Below, piece after piece: positions 24,997 to 32,952 of a DNA stretch of 64,000 bases. Where the stretch lies: contig NZ_WNKY01000001.1 in the NCBI RefSeq assembly GCF_009720825.1, positions 310,001 to 374,000 of the forward strand. The letters run 5' to 3'. A program made the position numbers and the translations under genes. The notes under the pieces are model-generated. The model did no database searches, was not told the DNA's origin, and saw only the letters and a program-made list of their open reading frames with translations. The DNA is from Duganella radicis. Lineage in GTDB: Bacteria > Pseudomonadota > Gammaproteobacteria > Burkholderiales > Burkholderiaceae_D. How positions within the stretch are numbered: the first letter of the stretch is position 1; every line of letters begins with the position of its first letter.

Positions 24997-27305
24997 ACCG
25001 CCATATCAAACGGGCCATTGCAAGTGCCCTAATCGTTAGTCTGTCACACACGCCAGTGCTGGGTAACCTCACTCTCGCCACGGCTTCGGCGCAAACAACG
25101 CAAAACACGACCTACACCTATCAGTACGACAACATGGGTAATCCCACCCAAGTGACGGACGCGCTAGGGAATGTCACCACAACCAACTACGATCCACTGC
25201 TGCGGGTGAAGCAGTTGATACAACCTGCACCGGTAGCGGGCGTAGCGCGGCCGACCAGTAATTTCACTTACGACGGACTGGGTCAATCAAGTACCGTGAT
25301 CGATCCGCGCAACTTGACGACGACCTATGTCAGCGATGGTCTCGGCAACCAGACTACTCTGATTAGTCCGGATACCGGTACCAGCGGCAGGACCTTCGAT
25401 GCGGCCGGCAATTTGCTAACCAGCACCGATGCGCGCGGGAAGGTGAGCACATACACCTATGACGCCCTGAATCGTGTAACCAGCATCAGCTACACGAGCG
25501 GCACGCCGATTGTTTTCGAGTACGATGGCGGGCCTTCGGGCGCGGCGTACGCCGTCGGCCGCCTGACCAGGATGACGGACGAGTCCGGGCAGACCGGTTA
25601 TAGCTATGATCAGAACGGACGCTTGCTAAGCAAGGTGCAAACGACAGTCAACCCTGCGGCCACCGTCACTCGCCAGATAAGCTATGCCTACGCGAGCAAT
25701 GGCCAGTTGCTTAGCATGACTTATCCGAGCGGTAGTCGCGTGAACTATGCCTATGATGCGAACGGACGCATTAGCCAGCTTGTGCTTAACCCGCCCGATG
25801 GCAATGGCGGGACCGATGCTGGCGTCTTTACCATTCTGTTGGATCAAATCACTTATGCGCCATTTGGGGCCGCGCAGAGCTGGTCGTGGGGGAACAGTAC
25901 CGCCACCATGCCTAACCTGTACAGCCGCAGCTTTGATCTTGACGGGCGTTTGCAGAGTTACCCGCTGGGGAATCCAGCGCTGTCCCCGCAGGGCCTTATC
26001 CGGACAGTCAATTACGATGCCGCCAATCGCATCACCGGATATACGCACAGTGGCAGCGCGACCGCCGCCAGCTATGACCAAACCTTCGGTTACGACGGAC
26101 TGGGGCGCTTGACGAGTTTTGTGACCGCTGCCAGCAGCCAGAGCTACGGCTACGACGCGAGCGGTAACCGCGTCGGCCTGTCGATCGGCGGCACGACCTT
26201 TACCAATGCAATCAGTACCACCAGCAACCGGCTGAACGCCACCACCGGGCCATTGCCGGCCAAAACGAACGCCATCGATAACGCCGGCAATCTCACCTCC
26301 GATGGAACGACGAATTTTGTCTACAGTGATCGCGGACGGCTCAAGAGCGCAACCAAAGCGGGTCTTACCACGAATTACTTGTACAACGGGCTAGGCCAGC
26401 GTGTGAGCAAGCATGGTGGCGCGGTGCCTTCTGGCAGCAACGAGTTTATCTTTGATGAGGCGGGTAGGTTAATTGGTGAGTATGACGTGTCGGGCGCGCC
26501 ACTCCAGGAAACGATCTGGCTTGACGGCGAGCCTGTCGTGGTGCTGAAGTCATCGGGAACACCGTCTCCTGCGATCTATTATGTCTACAACGATCACCTG
26601 GCGACGCCAAGAGTCATCACTGACTCGGCTTCCAACAACGTGGTGTGGAACTGGATCGATACTGATCCGTTTGGCATGACCCAGCCTAACGAAACTTTGT
26701 CCGGGGCGAGGGTTGGCTTCAATATGCGTTTCCCCGGCCAGTATTTTGATTCCGAGACTGCGCTACACTACAACTACTTCCGGGACTATGATCCGCAGAC
26801 CGGGCGGTACATCCAGTCCGATCCGATTGGCATCGAAGGCGGTATTAATACGTATGGTTATGTTGGCGGTAACCCTCTATCGCACATTGACCCCAACGGG
26901 TTACAGGCCTTTGCGATTCCCGCGCCACCGCTACCGGCGCCGGGATACAGCCCCGCGTCAGGAGCGGGTTCCAGCCCGAATGCCATGGCCAATGACGGCG
27001 CTGGCAGGGGGCGGGGACGAGAGACTGCGGCCCAGGCGAGAAGCCGTGATGAGTGTCCGCCAGACAAAAAAGATCCTTGCGAAGAAATTAGGAAGAAAAT
27101 CAGAGAAATAGAACAGAAGCTGGCTTCGAAGGAGCGGCAATTGGCAAATCCCACCCATGATCTCTACAATCGCGCATATGACACCAACCCCGGCGGGGAT
27201 CTTGCGGGCAAGGGAACTTATGTTGGACATCTCACCCAAATCGAAGGTTTGCGAGTGGGGTTGGAACGCGCAAAAGCGCAAGCCAGATCAATGGGTTGTA
27301 TGTGA
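24993..27305 (+). CDS. Rhs/YD-repeat protein, C-terminal part with Rhs core and variable tail
   Basis: 770 aa with its own signal peptide (MNRHIKRAIASALIVSLSHT...ASA). YD repeats fill residues ~40-520; the conserved Rhs core follows (DHLATPRVITD, FNMRFPGQYFDSETALHYNY, RDYDPQTGRYIQSDPIG, NPLSHIDPNGL ending at 637). The final 133 residues are a separate domain: a Pro/Gly/Arg linker, then a charged coiled segment and the end GKGTYVGHLTQIEGLRVGL...SMGCM. The position is that of a polymorphic toxin tip; this tail resembles short GH-x-x-Q-type tails seen on other Rhs proteins, but the activity is unknown. Confidence 0.87.
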   Translation: MNRHIKRAIASALIVSLSHTPVLGNLTLATASAQTTQNTTYTYQYDNMGNPTQVTDALGNVTTTNYDPLLRVKQLIQPAPVAGVARPTSNFTYDGLGQSSTVIDPRNLTTTYVSDGLGNQTTLISPDTGTSGRTFDAAGNLLTSTDARGKVSTYTYDALNRVTSISYTSGTPIVFEYDGGPSGAAYAVGRLTRMTDESGQTGYSYDQNGRLLSKVQTTVNPAATVTRQISYAYASNGQLLSMTYPSGSRVNYAYDANGRISQLVLNPPDGNGGTDAGVFTILLDQITYAPFGAAQSWSWGNSTATMPNLYSRSFDLDGRLQSYPLGNPALSPQGLIRTVNYDAANRITGYTHSGSATAASYDQTFGYDGLGRLTSFVTAASSQSYGYDASGNRVGLSIGGTTFTNAISTTSNRLNATTGPLPAKTNAIDNAGNLTSDGTTNFVYSDRGRLKSATKAGLTTNYLYNGLGQRVSKHGGAVPSGSNEFIFDEAGRLIGEYDVSGAPLQETIWLDGEPVVVLKSSGTPSPAIYYVYNDHLATPRVITDSASNNVVWNWIDTDPFGMTQPNETLSGARVGFNMRFPGQYFDSETALHYNYFRDYDPQTGRYIQSDPIGIEGGINTYGYVGGNPLSHIDPNGLQAFAIPAPPLPAPGYSPASGAGSSPNAMANDGAGRGRGRETAAQARSRDECPPDKKDPCEEIRKKIREIEQKLASKERQLANPTHDLYNRAYDTNPGGDLAGKGTYVGHLTQIEGLRVGLERAKAQARSMGCM

Positions 27306-27319
27306 TCGGGGCATTGGAT

Positions 27320-27634
27320 ATGGAACAGCAACGTTTAATTTCGTCAGCGCTCGCCGAGGTAATCGCTCAGAAAATCATTGATCGACTGCCGTCGGTCCGG
27401 CACAATTTAGGATTCGAATTCCAAGACGATTTCCAGTTTTTATTGGTGTCGATACCGTACGACACCACTTCAACTTTCACGTCAGAAGAACGAGCGCAGC
27501 TGGGACATGAAATTGATCGTTTGATGCCCTCGCGTGAGGGCGAGCTTACCTGGATGATAAATTTCGTTCAGAATGGCAAGGTCATCGACAGCTATTTCGG
27601 TGGCGACTCGTTGTCACCCGATTTGGGTTTTTAG
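27320..27634 (+). CDS. Small hypothetical protein, candidate immunity protein to the Rhs tail
   Basis: 104 aa from ATG 27320, with a GGGG element seven bases upstream; an in-frame TTG at 27296 overlaps the Rhs stop and is a less likely start. No signal peptide, acidic, no recognised domain (MEQQRLISSALAEVIAQKII...). Located 14 bp after an Rhs toxin-type gene on the same strand, the classical place for the cognate immunity gene. Function inferred from position only. Confidence 0.65.
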   Translation: MEQQRLISSALAEVIAQKIIDRLPSVRHNLGFEFQDDFQFLLVSIPYDTTSTFTSEERAQLGHEIDRLMPSREGELTWMINFVQNGKVIDSYFGGDSLSPDLGF

Positions 27635-27873
27635 CAAACGTGGCTATGAACGCCTCCGCAAGTACCCGAGCTGAGGGATTTCAAATAGGCTGGATGATGA
27701 GGTCGACGGAAAAAACATTATGAATCGCCACCATCCTCCTAGACGCTTCGCAGCCGTAGAGAATGCCGTTTTTGAGGAATAAACGATCATGCGGTATCAA
27801 TCCTATCCTTTTGGAAAGGATGAAATTTTCCTGATGGGACTAACGTAGAATTATTCCCATCAGGAGGCTGTGC
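27635..27873. other. Gap between Rhs locus and chemoreceptor gene
   Basis: 239 bp with no recognisable gene. The right half carries two hairpins: ATCCTTT/AAAGGAT (27805-27821, 3-nt loop) and the larger one at 27829-27865. The left half may contain decayed coding sequence but nothing I can identify. Confidence 0.5.
27829..27865 (+). promoter_or_regulatory. Hairpin covering the ribosome-binding site of the chemoreceptor gene
   Basis: TCCTGATGGG (27829-27838) pairs perfectly with CCCATCAGGA (27856-27865). The right arm runs into the Shine-Dalgarno AGGAGG (27862-27867) just before the ATG at 27874. In mRNA the hairpin would hide part of the ribosome-binding site. Confidence 0.55.
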
Positions 27874-29565
27874 ATGCATTTCGCGAATCTAAAAATAGGG
27901 ACACGCCTCGCCACGGCGTTTGGCGTGCTGTTGGTGCTGTTGATGGTGGTCGCGGCGGTGGGCGTCAACCGCATGTCGGCGATCCGCCATTCCATGGTCG
28001 AGATCACGCAGGGCAATGACGTGGAAGCCGAGCTGGCGCAGGACATGCGCCTGAATGTGGAAGACCGCATGCTCGCGCTGCGCAACATCATCTTGCTGGA
28101 AGATCCGGCGCAGATGCGCGAGTACGTCGAGCGCATGCGCGCGCAGTCGCAACGCTACGAGGCTACCGAGCGCAAACTGCGCGATACGTTTACCGCCCAC
28201 GGCATGGAGGACGATGAGCGCGTCCTGATGGCGGAAATCCAGTCGCAGGCCACCGTGGCCGCGCCGTTGATCGCGCGCATCGAGGCGCTGTGCCTGGAAA
28301 ACAAGAACGCCGAAGCCACGGCGCTCCTGATCGGTGAACTGCGCGTTGTTCACGATAAATGGCAAACGGCGCTGGCGGCACTGGTGGCGACCGAACACCG
28401 GCAGAATCAGGAAGAAACCGCCGCCGCCGATGCCGGGTACACGCAGGCACGTAATCTGATGATCGGTATCGGCGTGGTCGCGGTACTGGCGGGTGGCGCT
28501 GTCTCGGTGCTGATCACCCGCAGCATCGTGGTGCCGATCGGGCGCGCGGTCGCCATCGCGCAGACGGTGGCGAGCGGCGATCTGTCCAGCGAGATCGTGG
28601 TCGACAGCAGCGACGAAACGGGTACCCTGCTGGCGGTCCTCAAAGAGATGAATCAATGTTTGCAGTCCATCGTCGGCCAGGTGCGCAGCGGCACTGACGC
28701 CATCAGTACTGCCTCGCAGGAAATCGCCGCCGGTAATCTGGATCTGTCGGGGCGCACCGAGCAGCAGGCCGGCGCGCTGGAACAAACCGCGTCGTCCATG
28801 GAAGAACTGACCAGCACAGTGAAGCAGAACGATGATAACGCGCGCCAGGCTGACAGCCTCGCGGCCATGGCCTCGCAGGTCGCCAGCAAGGGCGGCGCAG
28901 CCATCGCCAATGTGGTGCGGACGATGGAGGAGATCAACGCCTCGTCCAAGAAGATCGCCGACATCATCGGCGTCATCGACGGCATCGCCTTCCAGACCAA
29001 CATTCTCGCTTTGAACGCCGCGGTGGAGGCGGCTCGCGCCGGGGAACAGGGACGCGGCTTTGCCGTGGTGGCCAATGAAGTACGCAGTCTCGCCCATCGC
29101 AGCGCGGCGGCGGCCAGGGAAATCAAGGCGCTGATCGACGACTCCGTCAGCAAGGTGGATTCCGGCACACAGCTGGTCGACCATGCCGGCAGCACGATGA
29201 AGGAAGTAGTCGACAGCGTAAGCCGCGTCAGCGCGCTCATTTCCGACATCGCCGCCGCCAGCCGCGAACAGAGCTCCGGCATTGAGCAGGTTAACCAGGC
29301 GATCGTGGAAATGGATGGCGTGACACAGCAGAACGCGTCACTGGTGGAGCAATCGGCGGCGGCAGCGGAATCCTTGCAGAATCAGGCTGCCTCGCTGGCC
29401 AACGTGGTCGGCAGATTTGTGCTGGCGGGAGATGCCGGGCGCATTGCACGCCCGGCATCCGGCATTACAGCGATTTCAGGAACGCCAGCAACGCCTCGCG
29501 GTCCGTTTTCGACAGCGCCTCGAAGCGCTGGCGCGACTTGGCGGCTTCGCCATCGTGCCACATGA
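27874..29565 (+). CDS. Methyl-accepting chemotaxis protein
   Basis: 563 aa. N-terminal membrane segment (residues ~10-30), a periplasmic four-helix-bundle region to ~190, second membrane segment (~191-213), HAMP (VVPIGRAVAIAQTVASGDL), and a long cytoplasmic coiled-coil with methylation-type stretch GALEQTASSMEELTSTV and the conserved hairpin tip [19 protein letters not shown]. It relays an unknown ligand signal to CheA/CheW. The C-terminus runs 101 bp into the opposite-strand di-haem gene and has a low-complexity extension not seen in most receptors. Confidence 0.92.
   Translation: MHFANLKIGTRLATAFGVLLVLLMVVAAVGVNRMSAIRHSMVEITQGNDVEAELAQDMRLNVEDRMLALRNIILLEDPAQMREYVERMRAQSQRYEATERKLRDTFTAHGMEDDERVLMAEIQSQATVAAPLIARIEALCLENKNAEATALLIGELRVVHDKWQTALAALVATEHRQNQEETAAADAGYTQARNLMIGIGVVAVLAGGAVSVLITRSIVVPIGRAVAIAQTVASGDLSSEIVVDSSDETGTLLAVLKEMNQCLQSIVGQVRSGTDAISTASQEIAAGNLDLSGRTEQQAGALEQTASSMEELTSTVKQNDDNARQADSLAAMASQVASKGGAAIANVVRTMEEINASSKKIADIIGVIDGIAFQTNILALNAAVEAARAGEQGRGFAVVANEVRSLAHRSAAAAREIKALIDDSVSKVDSGTQLVDHAGSTMKEVVDSVSRVSALISDIAAASREQSSGIEQVNQAIVEMDGVTQQNASLVEQSAAAAESLQNQAASLANVVGRFVLAGDAGRIARPASGITAISGTPATPRGPFSTAPRSAGATWRLRHRAT
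29431..29459. terminator. Perfect 11-bp GC hairpin at the convergent gene ends
   Basis: GATGCCGGGCG (29431-29441) pairs with CGCCCGGCATC (29449-29459) around a 7-nt loop. It lies 6 bp beyond the di-haem gene's stop on the minus strand and inside the last codons of the chemoreceptor gene. Probably the transcription end of the minus-strand gene; no U-run is present. Confidence 0.6.
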
Positions 29566-32500
29566 TGGCTTCCGTCAGGTTGCGTGCACGGCCATCGTGC
29601 AGGTAGCCCACCTTGGCGCTGTTGCCCATCACTTTCTCGGTGTAGCCCAGGCCCCACAGCGGCGCGGTACGCCACATATTGCCCTTGGCCTGGCCTTCGA
29701 CGAACTTGTCGGCCAGTCCCGTGCCCATGTCGTGCAACAGCAGGTCGGAGTACGGACGGATGGTCTGGTTGCGCAGTTCCGCGAACAGGTGGCCGCCGCC
29801 GGTCTTCATTTCCGCCGTGTGGCAGGCAGCGCAGCGCATGCCGGTGAACACCTTGGCGCCCGCCGCCACCTTGGCCGGATCGACGTTCAGCTCATCGATC
29901 GGCGCCACGCCTTTCGGGAAGCCGCTGGCCAGGCTGCGTTGCGCCGGCACCGCCACCAGCGCCAGATAGCGCGCCAGCGATTGCAGGTCGGCCTCGGTGA
30001 TGCCTTTCTGCGCGGCGGCCGATGAGCAACCGGCAGGATCGCTATTGCACGAGCGGTTGCGGTACACCGGCGAGGTCACCGACATATCCTGCAACAGGGC
30101 CGATGCGGCTTGCTGGCGCAGTGTCGCCTTGGATGCCTTCCAGCCGAAGCGGCCCAGGCGCACCGCGCCGGATTCCGGATCGAACACGTAGTTGGCCACA
30201 CCTTTCACGCCATCGACATCCGGCGTGCCGGTGGCGCGTGCCAGGATATCGGCTTCCGCCACCGCTTCCAGCAGGCCGGCGCCGATGATAGGCTGGGCAG
30301 CGCGCAGCGAGACGGTATCCGGTACCGGACCTTCAAACGCCAGCTTTGGCTTGCGCAGTTCCACCGTGGTGCCGTCCGCCAGTTTTCTGGTGGTGGCCTC
30401 GAAGCCGGACACCGTTACGCCCGTGCCCCAGTTCTGCGGGGTGCCGCTGGACGACATGGCGTTCATCTGTACCGTGGAGCCGTACACCGGATGCGGTAAT
30501 TGCTGGCCGGACGCATTGGTGATGGCCACCCGCACCGACATCGAATCCAGCTTCTGATTCAAGGCGGCCGGCGCCACGCTGCGGCCATTGTTGACGTGGC
30601 AGGCGAAGCACGACGACTGGTTGAAGTGCGCACCCTGCAAGCCCACCGCCGCATCGTAGCGGTCATTGCCCGGCTCATTGTGATCGCCGGTGGTGAAGTT
30701 GGTGTGGAACAGGCGGCGTCCCTCGACAAAGCGCTGCATATTCTGCATGCCAATGTTGGTCTGCGGCTGCTGGAACATGAACAGCGCATTGTCCGAGTAG
30801 TTGTAGCCCACAGAACCGATGCCGCCGGACAGCGTCTCGGCCGGCAGCGGCACGGAGTTCAGGCGCGGTTGCACGCCGTACCACGGCTTGATGCCCTGGC
30901 TAACCACGTACACCCACTCATACGAGTAGTAACGGATGCCGCCGTTGTCGCCCTTGGACAGCATGGAGTCGGTGGTCGAGAACATCGACGGCGACACCTC
31001 GATCACATCGCCCTGGACCAGCGGGCGGGCGTTGATGTTCTTGCCGGCGACAGGGAAGCCGTTGGCGTCCAGCGCGTTCATGCCCGGATACTCCTTGACC
31101 AGCAAGGTGCAGGCGCCGTTGATGCCATTGGTGCTGGCCAGCTTGTTGTTGGCCGGGTAGGCGACCGGTTTGCAGACCTTGACGCTGTCGTCCACCAGCT
31201 GGCCCGGCGCCATCCAGCCGTAGCCGGTCACGCCCGGCCGGTCGATGGCGCGGAAGAAGGCCACGCCGCCGTTGAGGAAATCGACCGTGGTGTACTGGTT
31301 GACGATCAGCTGCGGCTTGGCCACGCCGGCTACCTTGCTGTTGTCGATGATCTCCACACCCCAGGTGCGGTTCTTGAAGTACTGCGGCACAAAGGTCAGG
31401 TAATTGCCCGGGCCTTTGTCGACCGGCAAGCCGGTGACCGGATCGACCGTCTCGTTGGGGCCGTAGCCGATCTCATTCCATTCCTCGCCACGTTCGCGCC
31501 CGTGGCGTGCCAGGCCGCGCGCGCCGAAGCGGGTGACCAGCGTGCCGTCGGCCAGCGTGAATTGCAGCGACTCGATCGGTTCGGCGGCGGCAGGCAAGGG
31601 CGCCCAGCCGGCGCCGCTGGCGGGGAATTTGAAGGCCGAGGTGGCCGAGCTGCCCAGCGTGTTGTCGCTGCCCGGGGTCTTGAACTCCACTTCAAACAGC
31701 GAGTAGCCGTACTGGCCGGAGCGCTGCACGCCTTGCAGGCGGATGTAACGCGCGTTCACGCCCAGATTGTAGAACTCTTCGGTGCCGCCCTGGCCGTTGG
31801 TGATGGCGCGGATCTGCGTCCAGTTCTGGCCGTCGTCCGACACCAGCAGGTTGTATTGTTTGGCGTAGGCGTTCTCCCACAGCAGCTTCATGTAGCCGAC
31901 CTGGGTTTTCACGCCAAAGTCGAACTGAATCCACGCGCCGTCGTCGAAGGCGCTGGCCCAGCGCGTGCTGGTCTTGCCATCGATGGCGTTGGCGGCCACG
32001 TTGCCGCCTTCCACCGGCGATGCCGAAGCGCCCACCGGTTTGAGCGTCACGCCCGGTTTGGTGGTATCGACCGGCACCGGGTCCGGCGTGGTGGGTGTGG
32101 TCGGATCGGTCGGTTCGGTGACGCTGGCGCCGCCGGAATAGGCCTGGATCTCGAAGATGGAATAGCCGTAGTTGGTCGAGCGCTTCACGCCCTTCATGCG
32201 CAGGTAGCGGCCTTGCGCGCCGAGCCCGGTCCAGTCCTCGGTGCCGCCCTGGCTGTTGTCCACCGTTTTGATCGTGGTCCAGCTGGCGTTGTCTTCCGAG
32301 ACTTGTAACAGGTACTGGATGGCGTGGGCGTTCTCCCACTCGATGTGGACGCGGTTGATCGGCCTGGAGACGCCGAAGTCCAGCGTCAGGTACTGATCGT
32401 CGCTGAACAGGCTGCCCCAGCGCGTGCCGGGGTTGTGGTCGATGGCGGCGGCGGCCGACAAATCGCCCCGTTCGGAACCGCTGGACGTGGCGGCCACCGG

Positions 32501-32704
32501 CGTCAACGCGACTTCCGGCTCGGTCGAGCCCGACGCGGTGACGCCCATCTTCATGGCGCTGGCGGCGCGCTGCTGGGTGGCCGGCGTGCTGTCGCTACCG
32601 CCGCCGCACGCGGCCAGCAGCAGGCTCAGGACGAGCGGCACCCCCGCGCCGCCCATCTTGTGAAACGTTTCCATCGACCGCTGTCGATACCGCAAATTTT
32701 TCAT
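29465..32704 (-). CDS. Di-haem c-type oxidoreductase (DUF1111-like) lipoprotein with two F5/8C domains
   Basis: 1079 aa from ATG 32704 (AGGGGA six bases upstream). The N-terminus ends in a lipobox (LLLAACGGGS). Residues ~65-195 and ~210-345 are two discoidin/F5-8 type C domains (paired motifs TRWGSLFSDDQYLTLDFG and TRWASAFDDGAWIQFDFG). The remainder is a di-haem oxidoreductase of the DUF1111 type with haem-binding CFACH (699-703) and CAACH (958-962). It is presumably outside the inner membrane, with discoidin domains binding a polysaccharide or surface glycan. Electron partner and substrate are unknown. Confidence 0.85.
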   Translation of the reverse strand: MKNLRYRQRSMETFHKMGGAGVPLVLSLLLAACGGGSDSTPATQQRAASAMKMGVTASGSTEPEVALTPVAATSSGSERGDLSAAAAIDHNPGTRWGSLFSDDQYLTLDFGVSRPINRVHIEWENAHAIQYLLQVSEDNASWTTIKTVDNSQGGTEDWTGLGAQGRYLRMKGVKRSTNYGYSIFEIQAYSGGASVTEPTDPTTPTTPDPVPVDTTKPGVTLKPVGASASPVEGGNVAANAIDGKTSTRWASAFDDGAWIQFDFGVKTQVGYMKLLWENAYAKQYNLLVSDDGQNWTQIRAITNGQGGTEEFYNLGVNARYIRLQGVQRSGQYGYSLFEVEFKTPGSDNTLGSSATSAFKFPASGAGWAPLPAAAEPIESLQFTLADGTLVTRFGARGLARHGRERGEEWNEIGYGPNETVDPVTGLPVDKGPGNYLTFVPQYFKNRTWGVEIIDNSKVAGVAKPQLIVNQYTTVDFLNGGVAFFRAIDRPGVTGYGWMAPGQLVDDSVKVCKPVAYPANNKLASTNGINGACTLLVKEYPGMNALDANGFPVAGKNINARPLVQGDVIEVSPSMFSTTDSMLSKGDNGGIRYYSYEWVYVVSQGIKPWYGVQPRLNSVPLPAETLSGGIGSVGYNYSDNALFMFQQPQTNIGMQNMQRFVEGRRLFHTNFTTGDHNEPGNDRYDAAVGLQGAHFNQSSCFACHVNNGRSVAPAALNQKLDSMSVRVAITNASGQQLPHPVYGSTVQMNAMSSSGTPQNWGTGVTVSGFEATTRKLADGTTVELRKPKLAFEGPVPDTVSLRAAQPIIGAGLLEAVAEADILARATGTPDVDGVKGVANYVFDPESGAVRLGRFGWKASKATLRQQAASALLQDMSVTSPVYRNRSCNSDPAGCSSAAAQKGITEADLQSLARYLALVAVPAQRSLASGFPKGVAPIDELNVDPAKVAAGAKVFTGMRCAACHTAEMKTGGGHLFAELRNQTIRPYSDLLLHDMGTGLADKFVEGQAKGNMWRTAPLWGLGYTEKVMGNSAKVGYLHDGRARNLTEAIMWHDGEAAKSRQRFEALSKTDREALLAFLKSL

Positions 32705-32952
32705 GCTATCCCCTTGGCTTTTGGCTGGAATGAAAGGTTGCCGGCGGTGTATCACCGTGGCGCCGCGCATTGTGCAGCAGAAAAAGTTCTCACCGCGCAC
32801 GACTGATTCAGTTAGATGAATTGCCGTGCAGCAATGGGCGTGAAGATAGCTTGCGTTGTATTGTCCGTCAAGCCATTTGGACAACAGAACAAAACATCTT
32901 TAGAGGTATATGAACGCGACACCCGGCGCATGGCCGGGTGCATGAAAACAAT
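32705..32952. promoter_or_regulatory. Gap upstream of the di-haem gene; tandem hairpins after rlhA
   Basis: 248 bp. Next to the rlhA stop are two hairpins: CACCCGGC/GCCGGGTG (32920-32940, 5-nt loop) and GCATGAA/TTCATGC (32940-32958, 5-nt loop, overlapping the stop). Neither has a U-run on the minus strand. The rest should hold the di-haem promoter; no factor site is recognised. Confidence 0.45.
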
